Of a stretch of DNA of 64,000 nucleotides, positions 31,133 through 46,100 are shown in pieces (position 1 is the first letter of the stretch; every line of letters begins with the position of its first letter). The notes beneath the pieces are model-generated. The model searched no databases. It saw nothing but the letters and a program-made list of their open reading frames with translations, and was not told the DNA's origin. The DNA comes from Asterias amurensis (Eukaryota > Echinodermata > Asteroidea > Forcipulatida > Asteriidae), in NCBI RefSeq assembly GCF_032118995.1, contig NC_092649.1, positions 17,735,332 through 17,799,331 on the forward strand, given 5' to 3'. Both the position numbers and the translations under genes were made by a program.

Positions 31133-34100
31133 ATGACCAATCAGAGAACAGGCAGGCCCTCGGTGGCTCAGAATCGACGTGTCGGACTCGGATTTCTCAA
31201 GTTTCTTCAAGAGAGTCATCGAGGAGATGTGGACAGCAAGGAGATAATGAAGACAGCTTTCCTGAAAGAATACAAACCAAGATTAGAGAAAGGAGGAGTA
31301 GGTAAGAAGCACAATTTCATACAAGAATTCTGCATTTTAGCAGAAGACAAAGTTTGTAAGCCTGACTTAATGCTAAAAATGAGTGGTTTGGTTGTGAAGT
31401 AATCTGTGCACAGGTGCTTCGTTTTAAAGGGCTGGGGCACCAATACGTTTTTCCTCAGTAAAGGGCACCTCAGAAAAAGAGACTTGTAAATTTCTATTGG
31501 AACACTGGACTCGAGTCAAGGGGCACCAATAAATTTCCAAGGGCAACAGGCAATTGCCTCCATCAAGTATCAGGCTTGAACTTGGGCAACACTGGATGGG
31601 TGTGGGGTGGGTATCTTAATTGGAATCGTAGAATTATCAAAGCATCCATAAGAAAATGTCACACCAGCCCAAGAACCCCCAGGGCTCAGGCAACACCCCC
31701 TTCTCTTAACAGTAAGTGTATTTGGTTCTTTAAGTGCATAAGTACAGCCCATCTGAATGACACAGCATAATGGTTTAAGCCCTTTTCACACGGCCAAAAT
31801 GTAGCCAGGGTCCCTTGCTACAAAATTTACAAGCATGGATTGTTTGTTTGTTATCACCATGCGTGACTGATTTTGTGAGCTTTCACACTGCAAAGTTAAA
31901 AAACTAACAACCCTTGTGCGACATGAGAGTGATATGACGAATTGGTAAATCCTGATCACCTTAGTTGGACAAGATAGCACCAACAATGGCATGCGCTGTA
32001 CGTGTACAGACTGTACGTGTATGGGCATTTTCACCTAGGCATCGTTCAATAAACAAGGGTTCCTTTCACACGATGATGTAGCCCACGTCCTTGGTCAAAA
32101 CTTCCGCTAATGTAAGATTTTGTGGTAGGTCCGGACCTCTGACAAAATGTAGCAATGTTGGACAAGATTTGACAAGGTACCCTAGACACTCCAAAAATGA
32201 TTTTCCTTTCACACGTTGTGCATTTTGTAAAATCTTACAACTATGCTACAATTTAGCAAGGGACCCTTGCTAAATTGCTCTCGTGTGTAAGGGGCTTAAG
32301 TGTCTCGCACATGGAGGACACAAGTGTCACGATCAGAGCTTAAAACTACACTTTGCTAATCAGATCACCAGAACTTTAGCCAGGACATGCAACCATGATT
32401 TGATTAATTTCTCCTTGCCCCATTTAGGAAGTTAAAGAAACACGTTGCCTTGGATCGGACGAGTTGGTCTTTAAAAAGCATTTGTAACCGGTTTTTTATA
32501 AAATGCATATGGTTAGAAAGATGTTTTAAAAGTAGAATACAATGATCCACACAAGTTTGCCTCGAAATTGCGTGGTTTTCTTTTTACTGTGCGAACTAAC
32601 ACGGTCGGCCATTTATGGGAGTCAAAAATTTGACTCCCATAAATGGCCAACCGTGTTAGTCGACGAGGTAAAAGGAAAACCGTGCAACTTCGAGGCATGT
32701 TTGTGTGGATCATTGTATTCTACTTTTACAAAATCTTTCTACCCATATGCATTTTATAAAAAACGGTTACAAACGCTTTTCAAAGACCAACTCGACCGAT
32801 CCAAGGCAATGTGTTCCTTTAAGTCAATTTGAAGTTCAAGTCATTTATGGTCAGTTTCACTTAACTTAATATGAAGAACAACTCTGTCTTTGTAGGTTTC
32901 AACTTTTCAAGCATACTCTATGCTTTGAAGACCAATGGCAAGATCAACATCAGAGATGGCCGAGTCCAAGTTCAGAACAGTTTTGTTTCTGTGGATCAGT
33001 TCACCACCCTCAAGAAGCATGCCCTTGACCAGAAAGACACAATGAGGGCCAGTACAACGAGGGCTGGTGCAACGAAGCAGAGCCCAGGTAAAGGAGGCAA
33101 GTCCAGTGGGCCGGAACCGTACCCATTTTACTGCGAGGAGTGTGGCATCCAGGGGAACTCTCATCAGTCTTTTAATGCACATCTCCAAGGGAGTAGACAT
33201 CGGCAGCAAATGATCTTCAAATGTGTCAAGAAGAGCAGGTAAACAGGATGTACATTTTTTTTGAACCCCCGAGAAGAGTGAATGGCCCAATTTCATGGAG
33301 CTAAGCATCATAACATTTTGCTTACCAGACTAAAATTGCCAGCCAAAATACCATGTCACATGTACCATACATGACTGGTATCCTGCTTATTTTCGCTTAG
33401 CAGAGTGATTGTAAAATTTTATTGTTAACCAAATGCCATTAGTCTATGACTTTTTATTTGGTCTTGTATTTTTATATGAAAATAAACCAATTTTGAATTT
33501 TCTATTTGTTTCACACTCAGGTCAAAGTTCATTGAAAACAAGAATGGCGTAGAGGTTACCAGTGAGCATGATGGTCAGGATGGGACCATTGCAATGAAAC
33601 TGGCACGGAGTGCCAGTCAAACCTTCAGTATTACCATCAAGAATGTAAGGTAAGTGATTAACCAACAAAACTCTCTATTGTGCAGCAGGACACGCTTTTC
33701 ACACAGTTTTGTATGCTATTTCACAAGTACTACAAAGTTCCACTGTGAAATAAACTACGTAAGTCCCATGTACTGAAGTGTTACACAGAGTAGTGCAGGA
33801 CTATGGTGAAGCTAACCTGTCATGCTCGTACAGTGCTATGCATTCGTTTCCCCATACAAAGAGGGACAGAAGGTACTTGATTGCATGCGTGCAATGTCCC
33901 TTTTTGCAGGGGTTAATTACATGTGAGAACTTGTGTTTTGTATTTCTGAGGTGTCAGTGTTGGCAGGTATACAGCCATTTCATTTATTCTGCAGTGTATA
34001 CTATTTTAGGTGTTGAAACACATAATATAATTTTTGTTTTTCTTCTTACTTTTTACAGTGATGACTTAACTACCGCATTCCTATCTTGTGTGCTGTTGAA

Positions 34101-37100
34101 AGTGCAGCCTGCCTTTGTGCTGACGGATGAGTATGATGTGACCCAGTCTAAAAAAGTGGTCCACCTCAAACCAGGTGATAAGGAAATTTAATAATCGGAA
34201 CTAAATTCAACTTCATCATGATTCAAGTGTAAAAACGAAGCTTCTAAAATTTTAAGCCATGCAACGTTTCAGCTGAATAGCTGATTAAATTTGTACTTTC
34301 TTCAATAATAGTTTCATAGAAACTGAACAACTTTTTACATATTTTTAGTGAGATTACAGGGCTTGATTTTGGGTGAACATCCACAAAAAAAAGGGCTTGA
34401 TTTGGGGGGAACATCCACAAGAATACAGGGCTTGATTTTGGGGGAACATCCACAAGAATACAGGGCTTGATTTTGGGGGAACATCCACAAGAATACAGGG
34501 CTTGATTTGGGGTGAACATCCACAAGAATACAGGGCTTGATTTTGGGGGAACATCCACAAGAATACAGGGCTTGATTTTGGGGGAACATCCACAAGAATA
34601 CAGGGCTTGATTTTGGGGGAACATCCACAAGAATACAGGGCTTGATTTTGGGGGAACATCCACAAGAATACAGGGCTTGATTTTGGGGGAACATCCACAA
34701 GAATACAGAGCTTGATTTTGGGGGAACATCCACAAGAATACGAGCTTGATTTTGGGTGAACATCCACAACAATACATGGCTTGATTTTGGGGGAACATCC
34801 ACAAGAATACAGGGCTTGACTTTGGGTGAACATCCACAAGAATACAGGGCTTGATTTTGGGTGAACATCCACAACAATACATGGCTTGATTTTGGGGGAA
34901 CATCCACAAGAATACAGGGCTTGATTTTGGGGGAACATCCACAAGAATACAGGGCTTGATTTTGGGTGAACATCCACAACAATACATGGCTTGATTTTGG
35001 GGGAACATCCACAAGAATACAGAGCTTGATTTTGGGGGAACATCCACAAGAATACGAGCTTGATTTTGGGTGAACATCCACAACAATACATGGCTTGATT
35101 TTGGGGGAACATCCACAAGAATACAGGGCTTGACTTTGGGTGAACATCCACAAGAATACAGGGCTTGACTTTGGGTGAACATCCACAAGAATACAGGGCT
35201 TGATTTTGGGTGAACATCCACAAGAATACAGGGCTTGATTTTGGGTGAACATCCACAAGAATACAGGGCTTGATTTTGGGTGAACATTCACAAGAATACA
35301 GGGCTTGTAGCTCAATTGTTTTTTACTAGTTCAGAATTCTTTTAACAAGACCAGAATCAAAACAATAACAAACTGTACTAATATGCTTTTATTTGAACAA
35401 CACTAAGAAAAGAATTGTTTTTTTTTTAATTATTTTGTTTGTTTATGCAAGTCGCCAGAGACAAAATGCCTGAAGGCCACTTCAAGGTGTGGGCTACAAT
35501 TATTTTTGTCCAGAGGCCGTTGCCACCTACTCCTAGGGCTGAAACAGGGTTACCCCTTTTACAGTCCATGAGGATGTAGACTTGGGTATCGTCAGTCCGA
35601 AGCCTGGCCGGTAGAGCAGAAAGCACTACCTCCCCAATTTTATGTAGCAAGTGTCACAACCGGGATTCAAACCCACACTCTGCTGATCAAACACCAGAGC
35701 TTGAATCCGGTGCTCTTAACCGCTCGGCCATGACAGGCCACATGTTTAGTTATACTTTGATACTTGAAAGATGTTTGTGAGACTCAAACTCTAAATTGAA
35801 AACTTAAAGGTTTTATTGATTCTTTTTAATGAAACGGTGTTTGTGGTTTGTTATGTAGGGAGTGAGTACTGTATTCAGGTGGCTGTAGTGGGAGACTCCG
35901 TGGGTGTTCTCAGCAGCCCACTGATACTTGCCTTCAAGAAAGTACCATCCAACGAGGTACGTCTACCTTAAGCCCAGTTCAGACTTCCTGTGAATGTGGA
36001 GCGAGTTTTTACATTACAGGGCTGTCTTCGTTGCAAATGTTTTACAGGAAATGAGCTCAGCTCAACTGTTGTGATTTGTTCGTTTCGAATTTGTGACATA
36101 AATACTTGCTTCGCATTCGCAGGAAGTATGAGTCAATAATGCATTACCTGGCAACCCAATTTTTCCACCACTGCGGCAGCCGTTTTTCAGTTTAAAGTTT
36201 GGTAAATGCTCAAAAATGAATGACCCCAAAAAACTTACATGCTGCAGCTATTGATAGTATAAAATGTTTTGATAAAATTCCCTTTGAGGCAATATTGTTT
36301 GGATAACTTCACCCCAAAATAGAGATGCAGTTGCTTTCACCTCAATCAAAGTGGATGAATTTGATGTTCTTGTGAAAATGCTGTTTTCTCAGCAAGTAGA
36401 AACTCTATTCAGAAGAAACTTTAATATGTGAGTTACATCTTTTTTTATATTTTAAGTATAAATAAGCAATCCATTGGCAAAAACTAATATAGGACCTTGC
36501 CTTGAAAGTTTTAATACTTGAATGGTTAAAGAATCATTTTAATGAATAGAGTGATGCTTTCTTTTTTCAAAAGGTATTTCATATTCTGCGCTTTGTGACT
36601 GTGGAGGTGGAGAGCGAGGTAGCGAAGGATCTACCCCCGTCTGTTCCTTACCAACGCCCACCAAGGGTGGCAAGAAGGCAACGGAAAGGAGAGACTGTTG
36701 AAGGAGTGCCCCTACCACAGTAAGCTTCAATCAAAAAACCTCCATCTTATTGTCTTGGTGATTGTTGGATATATTTCATGACCAATTTCACAAAGTGACG
36801 AATCTGTCATAAAAATACTTATGGTAATGGCTAGAGCGCTTTCACAAGGTGACAAAACCTTTGACCTGTCTATTTACTTCATCTACCCACACATTCAAAA
36901 CACATACTGCTATCATGTATTTCACACCGTGTATTTCACTGTATAAAGTGACAAATGAGTAAATGAGCATTGGTCACTTTGTGCTAGAAATCTTTGTTCA
37001 TAAACTCATTGTCAACATTGGTTCTCATTGCAAAACGCAAGGGAAACCACTAGTTGCCGACATCTCCCCCGTCACGATGTGAAAACACAAAACTACAAAT

Positions 37101-40100
37101 CTTGTGATTCACTGGTCATGCTAATTAGGGTTATTACAAACTCTTTATTTTTGAATGTTGTGAAATTTTGTGACAAATTTAACAGCAAGGAATGTATCTA
37201 AACAAGATTATGCAAACTTTTGTATTCTATTTTTTTCTGTGATTCAGAAAGTAACTGAATCTTTGTGTGTGGAAGTATTACTCAAAACTGTTTGATGATG
37301 TTAAATGTATTTATGGTAGGATCGAGAGGTAAAGCGTTCAAGAATTTCACTGATTGCATGGTATTTTTGCTTTTATCTGTCGTCTTAAGGTCCTCCAAGA
37401 GCAAACTGAAGATGAGACAAGCCAAGTATTACCCAATTCCAGACCATCTCCGCTGGATGCTGAACAATAAACACAAAATAGAGGAAGTCAGGTCAGTTAT
37501 GGAAGAGTGGATTTTTTTTTTTTTAACATTGAAACAGCGATGTGTATGTTTTGAGTTGTTGACAAATCCAGTTCTTGCCAGAACCCCTGCAACCCATGAA
37601 GAGTTTTGTTGTTGTACATAAAAATATAAATATAATGATTTTCTATAGCGCTTTATACACCATGTCTCAAAGGGCTTCCAACATTATTACCCTGATCACT
37701 GGGCCTTTTCATACCTTAAACCATCTCAGCTCCCTGGGGAGTATACAGCCTGTGCTGGCAAATATGTAGCGCACACAGCTAAATCAATCATAAGAACCAT
37801 CTCTGCCCTCGCAGGTACCCACTTACCCCTGGATGGAGAGAAGCAATTATAGTTAAATGTCTTGCTCAGGGACACAAGTGTCACGACCGGGATTCAAACC
37901 CACACTCTGACAGCAGAGCTTGAGTCTGGTGCCCTTATCCAACCGGTCACGACACCCCACATGTAAATGTTGTTTGCGCAATTCTTACAAGATTGTATCT
38001 CCACCATACAAAGTTTAAATTCTTACTTGGAGATTAGCAAGGCGCTGGACTGTATATAAAGCTTGGTTTAAGTTGTATTTCTTCATTGCACCTGATGAAG
38101 TAGCTGTTGCTACAAAAGCTCATCACATAATCTTTCTTAATTTTAGAAAAACCATCAAGCCTGATCTGGCTTGGGTGAACTACGTCAGTAAGTTATCCAA
38201 CCTTCTCTACGTAGAGGAGTGCCAGATGGAAGTTGACATCAAGAGGTACGATATGAAGGGAGTGCCCATGCAGCAGGACGGCAAATTCCTACGACTAAGA
38301 GTAAGTCATTTACCCTGACTCTAAAAAATTTAAATAAATTTAACTGTGTAAAAAATATAATTTGCTGGTTGAATGGTGTCTGACTGGCACCCCAAACAGA
38401 GATATTGACTAAGTAGCGAGACCAACACCAGTAGGGATACAATGTAGATAGCTCAGTTGGTAGATGCAGCATGCATGGGTTTAGTTAAAGTGAAACTCCT
38501 CGTATGAGTGAACATTTAACCACTTGGCTGATTGACAGTTAAATTGTTGGCAAAGCTCAAAGCCAAAATCTAAGTTGCCCATTTGTCGTCTATCAGCAAT
38601 AATAGACTAAAGTCTTGTCTGTGTTTGAATGTTAGGGGCCTGATACTTCACGGAGGCAAGAAAGGCGATTGCCTCCATGCCCCCTTGTCATCGCTTAATG
38701 TTAGTGCCCTTGAAATGCTTCAGTAGAAACGTTTAATTTTCTAAAAGGGTACCCATGACCAAGGCGAAAATGCCTTGGTGCCCTTGCTCTTTCAAAAACG
38801 AAGTATACAGGCCTGGAAGCTGGGGCTTGCATGTACATTGCTTTAAGTAACAAACAAAATCCTATACTCGCAAGATTGGCACAGTCCATTGGGCCTGAAC
38901 ATTACCTTAACTAATTGTCATGATTTCTTTTAAAAAAAGATTCCAGGTCTTGCTGAGAACCGTCCCTCGGTCCTCAAAGGTGATCATCTGTTTGCCCGCT
39001 TCAGCACTGACTCTGAAGATGGCAAGACCTACAAGGGTTATGTCCACCGAGTGGAAATGGAAGAAGTGGTTTTGGGATTCTCCAAAGAGTAAGTTGTTTT
39101 TTCCTTCTATTTTTATAAGTGGGACTTTTGTCTCTTTGTGAGTCCAGTCTAGGTTTGGGAAAGATGGTTTAGGTTTCACTTTCCACTCGGATTTGTGAAA
39201 GCTGGATTGGTAGTCTTTTTAAGTTTAATAGTGAACAAAATTTAGCAATGCTTTCTGTTAAAAATGTTTTGAAACTTGAAAGATTTTTTGTGTGGAAGCT
39301 TTTTGTGTTTCTCTATTCTAGAAATTCTAGGGCCTTGGGCAGTAGACTCGAGTTTTTAATTTACAGAATGTGGGTCTGGTCAGTAACAACACTTGTGCCG
39401 TTGAGCAAGGCAAGTTATCATAACTGCTTCTCTCTACTCCAGGAGTACAAATGGGTACCAGTGTGAGCTGTGAGGAAAGCTGAGATGGACTGGCATCCTG
39501 TCCAGGGGGTATAGAAATATTCTCAGTCGCTAAATGCCTGTGAAACCAGATACATACACCGGCCCGATGATCCATATAAGCTCCGGCTTAACTTTGTTGT
39601 TTACCTGGCTAGGGAGGGGAGGTCAAACTTGCTGTTAGATTTTGAATAATCTTTCCACTTAAATAGCTTATCTCCATCTTTGTAATTTTGATCAATTTTT
39701 TTTCAGTTTGGTGAATAGGTTTACCCAAGGACTCAAGTTTGACATTGAGTTTACGTTCAATCGTTTGCCGTTGCGTCTACAGCACAATGCTATAGAGGAC
39801 GCCCTCAAGAATGATCTGGGTAAACTCCTCTTTCCCGACCGATCCAACATTGGAACAACAAAGAAACTCTGCACTGTGCCAGGTGATGACAGGTATGGCA
39901 GTCTGTACTTCTGTATGATTTTCTGTACATTTTGTGTCAAGTAATATGATTGCTGGTTATAGATACATGTAGGCATCTAGCTTTTCAGCTGATTGGCTCA
40001 TTTTTTTCTTCTTCTTTGTTTCAGCTGTACTGTGTCGCTGAAATGCACAATCCAAAAATAAATTAATAAAAAATGCTGCTGCGAGATCAATCACCCCTGG

Positions 40101-43100
40101 AAGCTAGGTTGACCCATTATGTTTGTTGTTAGTAACCCTAACTTGTTTTTCATTAACCCTAACCCTTCAAGATCCTAGTGCTAAAATTTATTTGGTTGAG
40201 AAGTTTGGATCGTAGAATCGGAGCTCAACAGTTTGGGTTTTGAGGTAAAACATTTTGTTGAATGTTGTAATACATGATGGTGTGACAGGATCCTGTTAAC
40301 TCACTGGAAAGAGTTGAAGGTTAATAAAAAAAAGTTTGGTATTTAAACATGGTTAAAATCTGTTTTGATTTCAGTGATTTTGCCAGACTGTTCTTTGACA
40401 AGAAACTCGCCACCAACGTGGAACAAATCAAAGCCGTTAAGCACATTGTTTGTGGGTCATCTCGCCCTAGTCCTTACCTAGTCTTTGGCCCACCAGGCAC
40501 AGGCAAGACAGTCACCATTGTAGAGGCCATCAAGCAGGTATAAGTTGTCAAATACATTGATTGTTGTATGAAACAAAGACTAGTATGGATGTTTTCAGGT
40601 CAAATTTGAGAAGCGGCTCCCTCTGAAGTAACATAGTTTTCAAGAAAGAAGTAATTTTCCACGAATTTGATTTTGAGACCTCAGAATTAGATTTTGAGGT
40701 CCCGAAATCAAGCATCTGAAAGCACACAACTTCGTGTCACAAGGGTGTTTTTTCTTCCATTATTATCTCGCAACTTCAACGACCAATTGAGTTCAAATTT
40801 TCACAGGTTTGTTGTTTTATGCACATGTTGGGATACACAAAGCGAGAAGACTGGTCTGTGACAATAACCAATAATGTTAAGTGTCTTTAAGGTCTGTATT
40901 TATTGGGTTGTAGCTCTGAAAATTAATGGCAATGGTAATTTACATGTTGAGAAGTACAGCAGCTTTGGATAGTATAATGCATTTTGAGAGACTTTTCACT
41001 TCACACTTCTGCGATAATCACATTTCATCCCTCACAAAATTTGAATGTAAGGAGAGTTACCATTATAACGATTCTCAGATTGTGTATTCCTATTAGGGAT
41101 TATTCTTCGTGGTTGGCCATATTCGCTCCAGATTCTCAGCGGTATCCCGAAAACCCAAACACCTTTTAAAACAAATTTTTTATTGTATATCTCTACATTT
41201 GTATAGGTTTGAAACTTTTGACCGGTTCCAGAAACCAAGGGTTTACTTCGCCTTTAATTACGTTTACAAGATACAGTTAGTGAGTTCCAGCAGTACGAGG
41301 GGAAAATGTATTTGAATATTTCAACATTGAACATAGATACAGTAAGCAGGTAAAGTAAAGGAGATAATAAGACGGTTACTTTTGACGTTTCTTCCATTTG
41401 TTCTTCCATCCCAGACATACCATCAACTTCGTGGAAGTTATATCCTTGCGTGCGCGCCATCTAATAGTGCAGCTGACCTCATCGCGACACGCCTTCTGAC
41501 CGGGGGCACGCCCATTGCCAAGACTAGCCTCATGAGAATCAACGCACAGAGTCGAGATTGGAGGACTGTTGATGAAATTCTGAAGGTTAAAAGAAAAAGT
41601 TTGCTCCAGATTTGTTAACAGTATTGAATATTGAATACACTGCATTCTTTAGAGTTGAACACGAGACCTTAGGGAGCATGGCAAATTATGTCACCGGCAC
41701 GCCTGCTATCCAACGCAATCCTTCGATACCATGGCTAAGGTCATATGTGTTGTGAGTTTGGTCTCTCTGTCTGTGGGTTGTCCGGTTTTCCTCCCTCCAC
41801 AAAAACACTTTGATCTCTGGCTGTGCTTCATGGTCATACATGTGTATGGGGCAATGTAGATGGCTGTTCAAGGCGCCATTGCATGCCTGCATCTAAAACA
41901 CACTGTAGCCATGTCTTCCCCAACTCAGCTTCTTGGCTGCGAGTAAAGATGATTAGCCTCCCAAATCATTTTAAGTTTATTATGATTATTATCTAGGAGA
42001 AGGATGTGTGTAACTTTGACAAGCGGGGAACCAGGGAAACCTTCTACCCTTCTAAAGAAGAGCTGATGGAGAAAAGAATCCTGGTGACCACACTGTGTAC
42101 TGCAGGCAGGTCAGTACATCAATATACCTCTTGTTGGTTCTGTATTCCATATGGCATGTGATAATATTAATAATAATTATAAGCGTGTATTAAAATTTGC
42201 GCAGTACCCACTGCTAGGACTATAGAATCTAAGCCTTTAGCTATCTGGCAAGCTATGTGTGGAAGATGTCTGCTATAGAATGGCCAAGGTCGTGTTTTCA
42301 ATTCTCACCCAAGTAGTATTCCTGTTGACTTTTTCATGCGACTTTGGAAAATACAAATGTTAATAGTTTTTATTTAATATCCTATTTATGAAAAAGGCCT
42401 TTTCTAAGAGCACCTTACAATATTGCTACCTTTGTACATCTGGCCCTAAGCTGGAAGTGTCGTGGCTGAGCAGTTAAGAGCACGGCATTCAAACTCTGGT
42501 GTTTCTGATCAGCAGAGTGTGGGTTCGAATCCCCAGCCGTGACACTTGTGTTCTTAAGCAAGACACTTAATCATTGCTCGCCATCGAATGGGACGTTAAG
42601 CGGTTGGTCCCATGTGTTGTGTATCGCATGTAAAAGAACCCAGTGCACTTGTCAAAAAGAAAATAGTTCGCTCCGGTGTTCTTGGCTGTGGCTGCTGTAT
42701 GCACAATCACTGCAGTAACCTATCTTTCTGAAAGTTTGCATATACTCGGCGCTTTGACTACCTTGTTTGGTAGCTACGTGCGCTATATAAGACTCTGATA
42801 CTATTAAGCTCTCCTGAAACCAAGAGTTAAAGTTTTTTGTCCTCAATCCCCAGACTGTCTACAGCTGACTTTCCCTTGAATCATTTCACTCATGTATTCA
42901 TTGATGAGGCTGGTCATGCAGTAGAACCGGAAGCCATTATAGCCCTGTCTAATCTCCTGAATCCAAAGAACACCAAAGGAGGTCAAGTGGTTCTGGCCGG
43001 TGACCCCAAGCAACTTGGTCCCATTCTGAGGTCACCTCTTGCTATTGAACATGGACTAGGTGAGTAATGTTCACCAAATTTCATCTTGGGTGCTCAACTG

Positions 43101-46100
43101 CAGAAGACCTTGTCCGTCTCTCGGATGACACCCCCATTCAAACATATTTATTCAGTCTTGAATCATGTGTATAGCTAGGTTAAGTCTATTTTGTTTTGTT
43201 TATCACCTTAAATATTATTAATTGAAATTATTTGTTGTATGAATGTAAATTAAACAAACAAACGAAAGACCTGATTTCATAAAGCTGTGATTTATAAAAT
43301 AACATGTCTTAAGCACAGTTAGTTACAAAGCAAAAAACTACCATTGTGCCGTTTGCAACAATGTAAATTGCATTTCCTTTTGGCTGGTAACCATTTTCTG
43401 CTCAGCAAAGCTTTTGTGTGCTAAGCAAATTGTTAAAACTGATCAGCGCCATAAAATTGTGCCCATGTTGTGTTGGGACAAAAGCGCACAATAAACATAC
43501 TCGAGGGGCAACCCAAAGTGTTTGTACTTGTTATCGTTGATACATTCACTACATTTACCATGCTGCGTAGATACAGTCAACACTTTGTACATATATCAAT
43601 TTCCAGGTTGGCATAGTTTATCAGCAGTTGATCTAAAAGTACAGTGAATTATATTGAATGGTCATGCAGTAGGAGGGTTGACTGTTTAGTGTTTAGATGC
43701 ATATGATTTCATCGTGCAGACTGCCGCAGCTTATCTATCATTCAAAACCACAAAGATTATGGTCAGACAGTAGGAGGGTTAACTGTGTATTCTTAGATGC
43801 ATTTACCACATGATATCAAAAAGCTGGCATAGTTTATCTTTTGGTCAAAACTTCAGTGGATGGTATTGAATGGTCAGACAGTAGGAGGGTTAACCGTTTA
43901 GGTGGCAATTTGATATCTCTAAGAAAATGTTATCTTAGGTTTATCTTTACTTGAGCGACTGATGACTGAATGCGATATCTATCAACGTCAGGAGGCTGAG
44001 CCGCATTACGACAGCAGAGTTCTGACCAAGCTACTGCGTAACTATCGCTCTCACCCTGCTATCCTCAAACTGCCCAATCAGATGTTCTATGCAAATGAGC
44101 TGGAGGTTCATGCAGATGAAGCTGTGAGGACGTCGCTGTGCAGTTGGGACAGGCTACCTCAGAAGGTGATAGTTAACAACTGAAATGTTGACCTCGGAGA
44201 AGTCTGCTTCTTTTTTATGTTTAGAAGCACTCCTACAGACTCACTTTTCTTGTTCGAACCCTTGAGAGAACTGTGCCTTCTCCTGCATCTTTTTACACTC
44301 ATCATTTGCATGCTAAATTATACTAAATCAAATTCCATCAAGTTTTTGTGTTCAGCAGACAAACTTTCTTGGCAATATTTTTTTAGCCATTTTTTCCTGA
44401 GACTTGTCATTTGTTTAGACAAACTTGTCATTAAATTAGTACTTTTTGATAATAACAATAATATTTTTTTTTGCAGAACTTTCCCATTTTGTTTCATGGG
44501 GTAGAAGGGAAGGATGAGCGTGAGGGACATAGTCCGTCCTTCTTCAACCTAGCCGAGGTGACGATCGTTGTGGAATATGTGGAGGATTTGCTGAATAAGC
44601 GAGGGGGGAGACAAATTAAGGAGTCTGACATTGGGATCATTTCACCATATCGTCGACAGGTAAGCTGCTGTACTTCATTGCTAGACTTTGTTTCTTTGAC
44701 ATATCAACTCATAAACAAGGTTTCCGGAAGATTCCTGCGTGTTAGAATACATGGGAAACTTGCAGTGTATTATTGAAAAACCAAATCCTCACTTATTTGT
44801 ATTCCATGATAATGGTAATCATAATGAACCACTTGGCCATGACGTGCCTCAGAATGCCAAGAGAAGCACCGATCAAGTTACAGATTCAATGTGTACAGTT
44901 ATTGGATGTAGTAGCTACTAACAAGCTGGAAGTAACCATCATTGGTACCCTGCATAAGTGGTACAATTTGTATTTTGTGGAGAACTACTATGTATAATTT
45001 AAAAAAATATGAAAATTTTATGCAGTAGTCAGAAGCCACCCTTGTGCAATGAATAATCCACACGGCTCAAAATCTGGCAGCTTCTACTATACGATGATCA
45101 CCGTTTTTGTGAACCTTTGCTTTGCATTCAATCAAGTATATACTGAAACTTTAATCTTTTGAATATTGTGTCTACACATAGGTTCAAAAGCTACAGAAAG
45201 TCCTACAGAAGCGTCACCATAAGAACATCAAGGTGGGGTCCGTTGAAGAGTTTCAAGGTCAGGAGAGGTTGGTCATCATCGTGTCCACAGTCCGCAGCAC
45301 TAAAGCAGAAAACATCCAGATGGACATTGACTACCAACTCGGCTTTCTCAAGAACCCTAAAGTTTGTCAAATTCAATTTTCATTTTACCCATATACATAC
45401 TCAGTACTTTCCCGAGTTCTGTGAAAAAAAGTCACAGGCATATTACTCAGGTCGGACTAGTTTCTTAAAGCAGTGTTGATTATCATTTTTTGAGCTACCT
45501 TCAGGTTGACCCATGCAATGACACAGAACAGTTGGGAAACAAGTAGGATTTGAAACTTTGCATGGTGGAAATACGATATGGAAAGGTTTGCGGTGTTACC
45601 ACGATCAGAGCATACTGATCGAAACGTTGAGTTGAAACTGACGGTTCTTTTCAGAACCACCCCAACTCATTAGAGATAGTCATTAGGTGGTGTTACCGCA
45701 AACCTTTCCATGTAGTTGGTAAACAATTTTGCAAACGTAGTATTTGCTGAACATGTAAGTATTCCTTCATAGACCCAGCCTGGATTTTGAGGGATACTTT
45801 TTGAGAAAGTTTGTTCAACATTTTTAATGTTAACCCTTTATTCTACAGATCTCTACAAATGCCAGTGTTGGATTTTGGGATTGTGAGCTCTTTTGCTTCA
45901 CTTGAACTTTGTTAAAGAAGAAAGGTTCAATAAAAAGTTGACAGCCTTTAAAGTCCTTTTATGTTTTGTTTTACTCTCTGACAGAGATTGAATGTTGCAG
46001 TCACACGAGCGAAGGCGTTGTTGGTTTTAGTGGGTAACCCATACATGCTATGCAAGGACGATAACTGGAACAAGTAAGAATGACATTTAAAATATTTATT

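Noticed and set aside
34356..35309. CRISPR-like array
   Set aside because: The repeats are contiguous with no unique spacers and lie in an intron of an animal gene.
34244..35315. Three overlapping minus-strand open frames of 300-347 codons
   Set aside because: All are translations of the 35-bp minisatellite in three frames. No splice, start or composition evidence supports a gene.
42456..42545. Possible tRNA gene (Leu/Ser type)
   Set aside because: A and B boxes are good, but the sequence continues into a SINE body shared with decayed copies at 13.6, 35.4, 37.6 and 46.3 kb.
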